Shown here: positions 49,601 through 61,953 of the stretch, piece after piece
Layout: the number at the start of each line of letters is the position of its first letter
Numbering within the stretch: position 1 is the stretch's first letter
Origin: Ricinus communis
Lineage: Eukaryota > Streptophyta > Magnoliopsida > Malpighiales > Euphorbiaceae
Length of the DNA: 64,000 bases
Direction: 5' to 3'
Assembly (NCBI RefSeq): GCF_019578655.1
Contig: NC_063265.1
Span: 7,350,501 to 7,414,500, forward strand
Notes under the pieces: generated by a model
Told to the model about the DNA's origin: nothing
The model's input: only the letters and a program-made list of their open reading frames with translations
The model's database searches: none
Made by a program: the position numbers and the translations under genes

Positions 49601-52590
49601 TTTTAATTAATTGATAAGGATTTAAAAGATTTTTTTTAAAAAATACATGGTAAAAATAAATATTTAAGAAGATATTTTCTGAGTTATATGAAAATGATAT
49701 ATGAAGTTACATTTATTCAAAAATATATATAAATAAATAAAATATAATCAATAGTTTCAAAATTAAAAGTAAATAACTAATCAATGGAATACAATTTAAA
49801 AAAATAAAAAATTGAATTGATTTGTTCTACTAACCAATTCTTTTTGTTCGACTTTAGTCGATATATCAGTCATACTAATATATTATATTATATAAAATTT
49901 CAATAAGAATTATCTATAACTTTAATTTGACTCATATAAATATATAATAATATTAAATATTAATTAAATAAAATAATATTATTAAATGTTTATCAAAATA
50001 AAATAAAAGTCAAATATAATCAAATAACTGATAAATATATAATGCCATTAATTTTATTTTTCTAGCTGTTTTAAATAACTATTAAACTTAAGAGGTATTA
50101 TACTAAATATCTATCAAAATAAAATAATAATTAAAATAAAATTATTTTTTTAAAACATATATATAATTATAATAAAAAATACATTTATCAATAATTAATA
50201 TAAGTAAATTGTGAGTATATCTAAAAAATATCTTTGCATATATTGAAATTTTGACAGGGTGCATGTGTAAGCCGACATATATTAATTATATATCAAATCA
50301 ACGATAAATTTCTACATAGAAATAAGTTATGAATTCGCTACCAATATGACCATTCTTCAACAATTAGAAATTGACAAAGAAAATAACACAGGAGTGGACA
50401 CATGCAATTCGATAGGCTCACCCAACCTGACCCATTAAGGTTTCGAAAATTTAAAGAATCATATAAATAATTGATAGCTATTATTATTATTATCATTATT
50501 ATTAAAAATTAAAAGAGGTAATTAAATGATAGTAATACTAGTGATGAGATCCAACTTCATTTCTTCTGCACATTGAACAAGTCTTTGTGAATTGTTTTAT
50601 CTACATTATTGATAATGGTATCTATCTTCTCTGTGTCAACAAGAAAAATTTATAAATAGTTATATTTATTGATAAAAGGTATTTCAGCTATTTAGTTATT
50701 AAATTATAATTATAAAGATAATGTATATTATGTAACAGATTAAAAATGAAAAATATGCTGTGAAAATTAGTGAGAGGAGCATATCTTTTGTTTAGATATG
50801 AAAACAAAAACGTGAAAAATATAAAATGTGATTTTGTGTATAAAACGTGCAAAACTCAACTGGCGAGACACATCGTTGGTTAAACGAAAGATAAGCGTAC
50901 CGTACCATACCATTGGTTACGGTTACGGTTGTACATAGAGCTTTTTATGCCCAAACTGTCTGAACAAAGCCCAAAGACGAGAGAGTTGAGCTTAGGCTTA
51001 AGCCGAGCCGAGCCGAGCTGATGAAAGCGAAGGGAACGCTAAACGAAGAGATAACCATTCAGCTTTTTCTTTTCACTTTTTAAAACCCTTCTTTGTTTGG
51101 GTCAGAAGAAGCCCTTCCATACTTCTCTCTATTTTCAAAATTCCAAAGCAAAGTTGAATCGCGTGGCATGCTATTATTTTACTTTACTTTTACATTTTTC
51201 TATTTTATAAGACCAAAAGATTTGGCTTTTGCAAATTAGCAATCCAAAATTCTTATGGGATGGTTTTACAAATGAAGCAGTGGGACTTGTAAGTTTAAAA
51301 AAATAATAATAATAATTTAGAAGAGATTCAAATATTAATATATTAGATTCTAAATTTATTTTTTGATATATAATGATACTTTAAATTATATTAGTTTCTC
51401 ATACTGAATAAAGATTTTTATTTATTGTAACTATATTAACACTAATATAAATATTAAAATTGTTGTGACTTTAATCGTTATGTGTTGATATTGAGACTAA
51501 TTCAATGAAAAAGATGGTGCAAGGAGCGGTAAAACATATGCAATTTGAGTCTTGAAAAAAAAAGAATCAAAAGGGTGAGGTTTGAAATGAAATTTTTTTA
51601 ATTGTTTATTCTTGTGGTTATAGATTTCTTATATTTTAAAGTATAATAATAATTTAAAATATTTTAAGTATTTTTTTAATTAATTAAATTTTATTAGTAT
51701 AATAAATATAAAATATAATTTAAAGATAAGTCATCGTCATTGGCTTCTCAATACTTATTAGTTTAAGGCTCTAGTTATACGTAAGAAAATATTAAAAATA
51801 AAACTTCAAATTGAAATCACTTGAATATTATATTTGAAAAAAATAATAAAGTATGATATCGCATATGAAATTCCGGAACTAAGAGCTAAATTTATTAAAG
51901 AGAATTTAAAGCTTAAGATTTATTTTGTAATTAGACTTAAAAGAAAATATTAGATATCTTATTTGATTTTATATTTGGTCCTTTCATTTATTTAGTTCAA
52001 CTTTTAATTAAAAAGACCTATTTTATTATCTATATTTTTGGTTGATTTCAGCTTATAAAATAATCATGCTTCTATTGGCTTAGTTTATATGCTTTCTCAA
52101 TTTAAATAGTGAGTCATTTGATATGGAATAAGTATAGAGAAGAAATTGAGATTATTAATGGATTTAAAGTTTATTTTCAATAAAAAATATTTATTGAATT
52201 TTTATGATATATACGAATTTATATTTATTATGATATTATTATATTTTAAGACATTTGAAGAGTCGAATACATTTATGTCTTATGAGAAATTAAATTATAT
52301 AACAAAAAAAATTATTTCTAATTTTCAAAAAGTAAATTTCTTAAAATTTAATATTTTTAAAAATATAGTTTTAAAAAATTAGATTAATGAATTATATATC
52401 AAACAAAGCATAAAAATTAAAATAAGACTGTCTTTATATTTATAGAAAAAAAATTATTTAGATTTAATTTATATGTCATAACAAATAAAAAATAAAAAAT
52501 AATATAAGTATTTTTTAGTTGAATATTAACTGACTAATATAAAATTAATAAGTATATACTAATTATCTATAAAGAATTTTCTTTATCAAA
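46620..52590. other. AT-rich intergenic DNA
   Basis: No supportable gene. ORFs at 47487-47756 and 47812-48042 lack recognisable domains. A more complex patch at 48720-49250 has six ACGT cores (two in CCACGTCA/CACGTGG context) and a (GAA)n run. It may be an old promoter or transposon end. Another patch at 50860-51180 has GCCGAGCCGAGCCGAGC-type repeats but no coding frame I can follow. Confidence 0.5.
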
Positions 52591-53130
52591 AAACTAAGAA
52601 AACAGGTGGCACGGTTTTCTTGTGATGATTTTCATTGCTATAGTTGAAAGGATGGAACAGGATATCTTTAGGGTAGGGCAGCATGTAGTAAGGTCGTTCA
52701 TACGGATCGTCCGAATATAATAATATAATATCAGAAGCTGCAGCCCATTTAGGTCCAATAGGAACGTGATGGAAAGGACGGGCCCACAAACCCCACCATC
52801 GGAATTAGCTCTTACGAGAACAAGAGACGATGGGACAATCTGTGCCCAACATAACTTGTCTTCTCTCTTTCGTCCCATTATATTTAGCCACGTGTCAGAA
52901 TGAGTGCATCTTCCAAAGAAGTGGTGGTATCCTTTCCTTTTCATTAATGGAGAAAGCTTCAATAGATCACTTTCACTTTTCTTTTGAGCCAATGGGAAAA
53001 GCTTTATCACTTGGTCATCAAATTTCTGACAATTCACCATTTCCTTTTCTTCTTCTCTTTTTTTTTTTTTTAAATAAAATCTTTAATAATCTTTTTTTTT
53101 TTCTTTCTGTTCCCACTGGTTGTGGAAATT
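52590..53130. other. Less AT-rich patch with overlapping ORFs
   Basis: A 540-base patch has moderate GC and overlapping frames on both strands, the longest being minus-strand 53040-52594. None shows a known domain. CCACGTGTCA occurs at about 52889. It could be a decayed gene or a transposon part. I do not recognise it. Confidence 0.3.
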
Positions 53131-53472
53131 ATTGAACCCTGAAGAAGAAGAAGAAGAAGACTAATCAAGATAATATCCGACATATCATAATAGCAAAGAA
53201 ATTTTGATCAACTATACTTAGAAATCCAGCTCAACTAGAGCTTGGATTTTTTTTAATCTCATTAATAATAGGTGTGCTTCTAAAGTATTTCAATGAGCAA
53301 TTAATGTTATCTTTTACTTCTTCTTTTTTATAGCTTTCAAATTTCTATTATCTCAAATTGATTATATGTCTTATTTCACATAAATAATTTTAAGAAATGG
53401 ACTTGTAAAAAGTTAAAATTTTAAAATATTATGTTTTAGAAACTACAAACTAAAAAAATATATGATTTAGAA

Positions 53473-54117
53473 GTTTGATGTAGCTGATTATAATTTCTCA
53501 TTCAACAGCTATATTAAAACGTTTGCTAAAAATTTAAAAAATAATAGCTGATAGTTAATTTAGTCCTAATCAGTTGCTGATTATATCAGTTTTGTTTTAG
53601 AAATTTCTTTTATCAGTTGATAACTGATTTGATTTGTTTATTTATTTAGACACTATAATCTTCATTAAAACTTATTAATAATAACTTACTTTAAATTAGT
53701 TTCATATAATTAAATTTTATATTATATAATAAATAATTATAATCTTGAAATTATTTTTACTAGTCAAATAATTATAATATTTATAATTATAGTATTTGAA
53801 ATTATAAACTTTTATTAGCAGAATTTAAATTTAAATTTTTACTTTTTAAAGTAATTTCTATAAATATTTTTAATAATAACTATAATTAAGCTAAATAACA
53901 TTAATTATAAATTTTTAATTATTATAAGTTATTTTTATTAATTTATATTATTAATATAATATAATAAAATAAAATATATTTAACGATAAATTATAACTTC
54001 GATGGTCATTTAATATGCTAACAACAACTGCTAATAAAATTTTGTCAAACAGTTTAATTTATCAGACATAAGCTATTAGCTACTAGCTACCAGCTGCATT
54101 GATAAGCTAAATCAAAC
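53473..54117. mobile_element. MITE candidate
   Basis: The left end GTTTGATGTAGCTGATTA is partly complementary to the right end GATAAGCTAAATCAAAC. The inverted consensus is about GTTTGATNTAGCT. The interior is AT-rich and non-coding and repeats fragments such as AGCTGAT and ATCAGTTG. The length (about 645 bases) and structure fit a non-autonomous DNA transposon, possibly hAT-like. No clear target duplication was found. Confidence 0.45.
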
Positions 54118-54119
54118 AA

Positions 54120-55320
54120 TCCTTAAAAGTGCTTGATATATAATTTTAGTTTCTAAAAAATAGAAATTTTTATTACTTTATTGTACATTTTAAAAGACAA
54201 TAGCACTCATAATGAAATTAGTATTAGCTTTTATAAAATATTTAAGCGAGGGTGTTTTAGTCAATTAAAGTCTACTTAACTAAGAAAGTTTTAATTACCT
54301 AGTCCTCCCAAGTAAGTTACTTCCTCTACATAAAGAAAGTTAATTTATTTACCTGTAAGAAAGTTTTTCTTTTTATTATGCAATCCAAATACAACTAAAA
54401 TTTATACTTTTCGGAAGTGCTACTTCATTTCTTTACTTGCTCCATACCAAACGATTATTTTATATAGTTAAAAATAATAATATGATATTAAAGTTTATAA
54501 GAGTGAGTTAGATTTAAGTTAAATAGGATTTACAACAGTATATATTATATTTTATTATTAAAAATTAAAAATTATACAAAATTAAAAATTATTTTATAAT
54601 ATTATTTATAGAGAAGAGTATATTTATTACTTATTTATTTGGAACCACAATAATTATTTTCAAAGAAGTTTGAATAATATTTTATATGTATATTTATGTG
54701 TGAAATATATTTAATTATTTAAAAATAAAAAATATTTATTTTTTTATCTTTGTCAAGCATGATGTTAGCCACACTCATCCTATTTATAGGAGAAAATGCT
54801 AAATATTGTACTTTTTTTAATCTCATCTCTTCATAACTTGCAATGATATATAACATTTCTATAAAATTATTTTTAATTTTATATATTAAAAAATAATTTT
54901 ATAAAAATATTAAATAATACATCGAATGGATAAAAAATAAAAAAAAAAGAATAGACCGTGTAGAATTACTAATTTATAAATGGATAAAGTGTTATTGCAA
55001 TCAAAGTAAGTTGAGAAAGAGTACCCAATAGGTTGGATGTTTTTGTCATCCAATGCTTAGATATGCACGGATCTTACAAAAATTTATATGAAACCTAATT
55101 CGTAATAGGACTTCAAAGAAAAGTCGCTTCTTAATCGGCACGAGGCAAATGCGAATTGAACTTTGAAAGAGACAGACTTTATAAAAAACCGAATTAAGCC
55201 GAGCCAAGCCGAGCTAAGCTTGTGCTAGTAAAAGATGTTTGTCGCTACGTGACTGCTCCATCCAAAAGCATCCTCCACCAACAACGTCCAAATCGCTGAT
55301 GCCAGGGAACACAAACCCCC
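54120..55320. other. Intergenic DNA and distal promoter of the Raf-like kinase gene
   Basis: AT-rich with no ORF. From about 55000 the composition becomes more balanced, consistent with the promoter of the downstream gene. AAGCCGAGCCAAGCCGAGC near 55196 echoes the GCCGAGCC repeats at 51001. Confidence 0.5.
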
Positions 55321-55332
55321 CTGTATATAATA

Positions 55333-55340
55333 TATATAAA
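55333..55340 (+). promoter_or_regulatory. TATA box of the Raf-like kinase gene
   Basis: TATATAAA lies in a TATATAATATATATAAAG context, followed by a G-box at 55363 and a pyrimidine-rich stretch typical of a plant leader. Transcription would start near 55365-55375, giving a leader of about 650 bases before any splicing. Confidence 0.55.
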
Positions 55341-55362
55341 GCTCCATATCTCTGTGTGCTCT

Positions 55363-55370
55363 CCACGTGG
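55363..55370. promoter_or_regulatory. G-box CCACGTGG
   Basis: Perfect palindromic CCACGTGG, the binding core for plant bZIP (including ABF) and bHLH factors. It lies about 25 bases downstream of the TATA box, at the presumed transcription start. Confidence 0.55.
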
Positions 55371-55876
55371 TATTTTCTCATTGGCCCTTCACATTAAAAC
55401 ATCACTGCACTTCCTCTCTTCTTTTCTCCTCTCTTTTCCTTTTCCTTTTTCCTCACATTTAATTTTTTTCTCCACCATTTTTAAAACCCTTGCCGGAATA
55501 TCTTCGACGGAGCACCTACCTCCAGTAATCTCCAAAAGAAAAGGAAAGAAACAAAAGGATAAGAGTTAATTATATAAATATAAGCTTAAACGATCAGGAC
55601 GTCGTTTTCGAGCTTCAGTGTTTTGAAATTATTTTATATATATTTATTATTTTTAGCGTCGACTGTAAGTAGGTGCTTTTGCTTCATCTTTTTAGGGTTT
55701 CGTGTTTGATAAACTTCATCGAAGGCTTTCAGCTGAAGCGAAATTCTGACAAAGTTTCTTCAGTGAAGGAAAAGCTTTGTCTATTCATTTCAAATTATAG
55801 TCAGATTAATCGGCGAGTAATTTTATACCGAAAGCAAAGGCTTTTGTAGTATTTAGGAGTAGAAAATTAAAGGAAA

Positions 55877-56064
55877 ATGCTGACTGATTGATTATTAGTT
55901 GACCTTGTAGAGAAAATGATTTTGATCGTGGAAATATAGACACAAAAAGAAAGGAAAGGAAAAAGAAAAAAAGAAATGAGGAATTCATGTATAATTTGAA
56001 GGTGCGAGTTTGTTTGCAACATGAGTTGCAGCAGCGACAACAGCAACAGAGGAAGAGAAAATGA
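55877..56064 (+). promoter_or_regulatory. Cluster of upstream ORFs in the kinase leader
   Basis: Four ATGs precede the main start: 55877-55891 (4 codons plus stop), 55916-55939 (7), 55976-55999 (7) and 55987-56064 (25 codons, [20 protein letters not shown]...). The last overlaps the main ATG at 56021 in the +2 frame relative to it. If retained in the mRNA they should lower initiation at the main start. Confidence 0.5.
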
Positions 56065-58981
56065 AGAGCAGTCCGTTGAGGTACAAACAGTAATCACTCA
56101 AAACGGTTCCTTAACGGCGCCGCATCAACTATCAATCGATGAAAATCTTCTCGTCGACCCTAAATTATTATTTATCGGCTCCAAAATTGGCGAAGGAGCC
56201 CATGGCAAAGTTTATCAGGGAAGGTTAGTAGTGTCTTTTTTTTTTTTTATAAATTCTTTTAACACTTAAAATTTAAGGTAAATATTGTTGTAATATGAAC
56301 GCCTATTGGATTTACGATTGAGATTCTTGGACCTCATTGGCATGTAAAACTATATTGTATATATTAATTTTTCTTTTCTTCTTTAAAATTAAGTTTAGTC
56401 GTGTTATAAACTATTATTACTAGATCCTGTTCTATTGAATAAAATGTGCAGTTGTTCGCAATATTTCTGGCAGCTAGTATTTCCTTGTTATATAGGCGTA
56501 GTCGAATTAATTTTTCCAGGTATGGTGATCGAATCGTTGCTGTTAAAGTACTTAACCGAGGGAGCACTTGTGAAGAAAGAGCTGCATTGGAGAATCGTTT
56601 TGCTCGTGAAGTTAACATGATGTCTCGTGTTAAACATGACAATCTTGTCAAGGTGAGTCTGGTGCAAGTAACTGTCTGACACTTGATTATTGCTATTGGA
56701 TAATTGCTTCTTGTCATCGGTTCATTCTTTTTTTTAACTTGGCATACTAAACATGTCTTGGCTTTGCAGTTTATTGGAGCTTGCAAGGAGCCACTTATGG
56801 TGATAGTAACTGAGCTTTTACCAGGGATGTCTCTTCGTAAGTATTTGATTGGTATTAGACCAAACCAACCAGACCTTCGCCTGGCCTTAAATTTCGCCCT
56901 TGATATTGCTCGAGCTATGGACTGTCTGCATGCTAATGGGATTATACACAGAGATCTTAAACCAGGTACTTGTAGAACATGCTGATGAAATTTCTATTCT
57001 TTTAGTCTTTATCGTGTTCAAATCCAAAGTTTATACTTTTGGTTTAGCTGGTTCTTATGAGGGGACAATACGTGGTGGATCAATACTTCAAGCTAGGGGG
57101 ATTGGAATATGCAGGTGAGGGAGATCACTTGGGCACAGATGGGTTGTGGGCCCAACTGACTACCCCCATCTCTGCCACCAAAGATTTATAGACTTTTAAC
57201 CTCTGTCTACCTCTTCACTCTCATCAAAGAGAGCCTATTTGCAGACCTCTGACTTTGCATATGACTCTGCGACTGCATAGTCACTGAAGTTAACTGGATC
57301 TAATACTGATAATTCTTGGCAAATAGGTCATACTTGTGCAATTGTTATGTTATTGTATGCATAATCTAATAAATCATTAACACAGATAAATTAAGTTCCT
57401 GTCTAAATATATACTTCTTTGCTGTTTGAGTCTGGCTGGGAAGTAATAATTTGCATACAGTGTACATTTGATTAAATCACTGCTATTGATAAAGAGACTA
57501 AATTCAATTTCCTGGATGTTGTAAGGCATCCTATGTATTTGACAATTATGTCTCTAATGCTTTCACCAATGATATCTAAAAAGCTTACCTGTTAATGCAG
57601 ATAATCTGTTGCTTACGGCAAATCAGAAGTCTGTGAAGCTTGCAGATTTTGGTCTTGCAAGAGAAGAAACCGTGACAGAGATGATGACTGCAGAAACTGG
57701 GACTTACCGCTGGATGGCTCCTGAGGTTTGTGCCTTCTTGCTTGCATAGTTTGATTCTCCTGGCTTGATATGATCTGATGTGAGTGATGCAAGATGTCTA
57801 TGGTGCGTTAGATACATCTCTAGAAATGTTATGGTTCAAAAGCCATGTCAACCATGCAACTTGTGAACAAATAGGAATTAATATCTGTTAACTGACAGAA
57901 TATTTTGCCAAATGGTCCTTTTCCTCTTCTATTTTGGCAAGATGTCATCATTTGGTTTATGCTTTGGTAGTCCTTGTGGGAAACTGAATGGACAAGTTCT
58001 TTGCCAAAGTTTTACTTTTGAAAACTTGTGTATTTTTCTTTTCTTATTTGCCATTCAGTTGATTTATCTATTCTGTTATTTTTTGCCTAATGAGACCACG
58101 CGCCTCATCTTTTGTGCTGGCACAACACATCAAGGAACTAACTTGGTAACAGAGTTGCAATATTGATGTCCTTTAATTTCAATTGAGTTGCGAGTGTTAA
58201 ATTGCTCGGTGGTCTAATTTAATTTGAGCACTGTTTTTCATCAATTTTAATTTTTTTTCATTCTGTAAGGTACACCTTTTGTTTTTTTAGCTGCATCATT
58301 GGCTCTTATATTGACAATGGCTTTGCAGTTGTACAGCACAGTGACATTGCGGCAGGGGGAGAAGAAACATTACAATAACAAGGTTGATGTCTACAGCTTT
58401 GGTATTGTCTTATGGGAGTTGCTGACCAATCGCTTACCATTTGAAGGCATGTCAAATTTGCAGGCCGCTTATGCAGCTGCTTTTAAGGTGAAAACTGAAA
58501 ATAAAATAACCACTTGGTCCTGATATATTTTTATTTTCCAGCCAATTAGTATAAAATTGTCAGATGGTAAGATCATTGGGCGCAATGCAGTTTTTTAATT
58601 TGTGCTCTCTCCGTTTTGCTGTTAAAGAATTCTTTTGTTGTAGCTAAATTCTATAGTTGCTAACCTCTCGACTTGTTGTCATTGAGAATGCAGCAAGAGA
58701 GGCCCAGTCTTCCTGAGGACACATCCCCTGATCTTGCATTTATCATTCAGTCATGTTGGGTTGAAGATCCTAACTTAAGGCCCAGCTTCAGCCAGATTAT
58801 CCGCATGCTTAATGCATTCCTTTTCACCCTCTCACCACCATCAACATCAGTGCCAGAATCTAGTACCCATGAGGCAGCAGCGTCTAGTAATGGTACCATG
58901 TCCGAGTTTTCTGCTCGTGCAAGAGGGAAGTTTGCTTTCCTTCGCCAACTGTTCACTGCTAAACGGGCTAGGAACTCTTAA
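56021..58981 (+). CDS. Raf-like MAPKKK-type protein kinase (ATN1/STY13-like)
   Basis: Six exons join in phase: 56021-56223, 56520-56652, 56770-56965, 57601-57725, 58329-58487 and 58694-58981 (TAA). They encode 367 residues. A short N-terminal tail leads into one kinase domain (about 51-325): glycine loop GEGAHG (57-62), catalytic Lys77 in VAVKVL, HRDLKPDN (172-179) with Asp174, DFG at 193-195, and GTYRWMAPE closing the activation segment. [20 protein letters not shown] follows, then [20 protein letters not shown] and the family block [20 protein letters not shown] with Thr in place of Ile. These blocks mark the group C Raf-like kinases of plants, cytosolic Ser/Thr (dual-specificity-like) kinases. 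A Ser-rich and basic tail of about 40 residues ends the protein. All catalytic residues are intact. Substrate unknown. Confidence 0.94.
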
Positions 58982-61950
58982 TGAGTGGGTAAACTTTTTG
59001 GAATATTTTCTTTTTGTTGCAGCTCAAGAAACATATGCTGTCATAGAGATATACTTTCGATGAATTTAGTTAATTGACTAGATGATGACAGTTAAGAAAG
59101 GAAGAAAATGTTGAAAAAAATTATGTTCATGAGGAAACTTATCTAGTAAATAAAAAGAGTAGATGACTATTTACATTCAATTGACCTTGTTGTACAGTAG
59201 ATACGTGGATTTAGAGATATGTCCATATTGTATCTTTTATTTATAGACTCCACGGATAGTAACCCTGATGCAACTTGGAACTCTATTTTCAGTTTTATAA
59301 TTGGTAGTGAAGAAATCACTTTACTAGTAATATTGCATAATGTGTTGAATGGTCATGCTAAGCTCTTATTGAATGTGCATTATCACATGGCATCTGATGA
59401 AATGAAAATTGGATTCATGTAATAAGAGAAAAGTTCCCCATTTAGCCTGAAAAGAGTTATGCCATGTATTCGCTAATTTCCCGTATGTTGTAGTACGGAT
59501 ATGCAAGTTAATGACTTGCATGCTTCTGTTTTGTTTACAAGATTAAGTAAGCTGTGGACAGAAGTACTTATACATATATATCATAGTTGAATTTGCTTTT
59601 ATGTCTTATATAGTAGCTGTTACCAGGAAATTATTTGGATGGTGATATGGAACTATGCAGATCGAAATACAGCATTGCTTCTACTAGAGTGCGCAGCTGT
59701 TGTTGAATTTTGATGGGCAGCAAATTGGCTGATAACAACCCAGTAGAAAAACTGGGTTGCCTGTACATTAACCTTTCCACAACTTAGTACATATTTTGAA
59801 TATTTTTTTTGACGCTTTAAATGGTGAAAAGAGCATTGAATATCTCTTCTGTTCGGCGTATTGCTTCCTGTATATTGCCTTCTACGCAATTAAAGGATGC
59901 GTGGCTTTGGGACAGACGTTTTCTGTTGTGTCCTTTGCCAATGGAGTTGTGGGTAATTTTAATGAAATGAGACCTGATCTGGGTTCACGCCACAACGTGG
60001 ACTTGTATGTGGGTGGCTGAAACTTGCTGTTCTTGTAAGGTTCACAGCTAAATTGCAATTACCATCGGCTTTTTCTTCACTATCTGCTTAGTTTGTAACA
60101 TTTAAGGCGAGACCTCTTTAACGCTAATGCAAATGGAAAAGAAAAAGAAAGACTGAAGTCGATTTTTTATCGTATACTGCCCTGTAGGGTGGAAATTTTT
60201 TGGAAAGTGTTTTGATAGTTGGGATTAGGATTAACTTAAGCTACACGAGAATGGTGCCATATGCCCAGATAAATGAATCGCCAAGTTGGTTTCATAATCC
60301 TAATCCTAAAAGCATCACCGTCCATATGTGTCCACAATAAAGAGTGGGCAGGGCCTTCACTTCATCAATGCAAAGACGACAAATCTTTACAATTACAACA
60401 ATTCTCTTTAATGCACAACCTCCATAAATTTCAAAGCTTGCTGTGATTATTACCACAAGGAATCCCTTAAGGCTCTTTAGTGCACCTAGAGATTGACCTC
60501 CTATTAAAAATAAACATCATATAAACTTTGACTTGGTATAGCAAATTATATAAGTTGTATTTGTATTATATTGTGCGAGTAATTTAACAAGTAAAATGGG
60601 ATGGGAGAGGAGAGGAGAGAACAAGTCCAAGTCTCCAAAAGAACATCACCAAGGAAGGCATTTTACTGGTTTTGCCTCGTCAGTCCCGAGTATTCTTGGA
60701 TAAAATTTTTAGATAAAAAGGCTGTTTCTCATCTTGTAGCGAAAGTAAAATAAAAATAAAGTCACTGTAGAATGCAGCACATTTACTATGTAGGGCGCCT
60801 AAGCATGTAATTCTCAACTGAGAGATAGAACGGTCTTAAACTAGTAAGGAAATGATGTTCAAGGAAAAAAAAGAAAAAGAAAAAAACTGGTCTGGACACG
60901 GGAGATGGGGAAAGCTACAGGGGAACTTAACCAGGAAATTTGAATGGGATTGGACTAGAAAATTCATTTCACCAGCTTACAGCAAAACATAATTCCCACC
61001 AATATACCCCTGCATTCACTTTTCAATAATGAATGGAAAAGATATCCAAGTTGACAAAAAGTTGCTGATTACAAAGATGGGGGGCTAATTTTTAAATTTA
61101 AATGGTGCACTTACTGCTACTTTCATCTCTTATTTTATTTCTTCATTCTTTTCCGCTAAAGAAAGCAAAAGGTCAGTGGGTGTCTAAATTTACATTATGC
61201 ATACTTTGGTTAATCCTCGCAGTTCCATCTTGACTGCTACTATAATATATATCTATAGTGAGCTATGAAGGACAAAAGGTGCAGTCCCACTAGTGTCCCC
61301 CGCAGGCTGGCAGCTGACAAGGTTTCTGCTGAGAAAATTGGAACCATGCTTCAGCAAAATGTCTTCCTTGCCTGTTCTATATATATCTATATAATATATG
61401 TATTTGTGAGGTGAAATTGCCATGCCATACCTCTGAAATGGGTGCATGTGTGCAATGACATGCCTTGCTGCTGTTAGTGGGGAGATGCTTGTGTGTATCA
61501 GTATGGCAATTGTACGGTCTTAAATGAGTTATCAGATTAGAGGGTCGTCACTATTACACAGCGTCGTGTAATGGGAGAGATCCATTACTTTATCCATCTA
61601 CTCCTACTGTGTCTATAGGTAGAAGATAAATGATTGAACAAGAAGAGTGCTGAACTTCTACGCCTAGCCCAGTGGTACACCCAGCCCTACACATGCCAAA
61701 CTACAGAGCCAATTCATTTGAAAACCTCCTGCCCTTTCAAGTTTTTCTCATTTTACTTTTTTCAATTAATTAAGATTAGTACTACTGAGCCAAAACTCAT
61801 TAATCATGCCATTCTATTGAATTGCATTCTACTAATAATTATTATGTTAACTATCCTTCTTTCCTGTTTATTACAAAGAGAAAAAGAAACGGTTTAATTT
61901 TTTAATGTCATGAAGGAAAAGAATTCAGCTAAGCTATCTTTTTCTTTATT
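58982..61950. other. 3' flank and intergenic DNA
   Basis: The first stretch should contain the kinase 3' UTR. Between about 59640 and 60120 and again at 60560-61450 composition is more balanced, but I can follow no coding frame with recognisable domains. The ORFs of 60-87 codons look like chance. A TA-rich tract lies near 61376-61400. Confidence 0.5.
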
Positions 61951-61953
61951 ATA

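Noticed and set aside
52594..53135. ORFs of 101-148 codons on both strands
   Set aside because: No domain or splice-consistent extension could be followed. Kept only as an unexplained patch.
56364..56786. 140-codon minus-strand ORF
   Set aside because: It is antisense to kinase exon 2 and its introns and contains complementary copies of the conserved kinase codons.
59653..60020. ORFs on both strands downstream of the kinase gene
   Set aside because: No recognisable domain, short length, and overlap of both strands suggest 3' flanking sequence.
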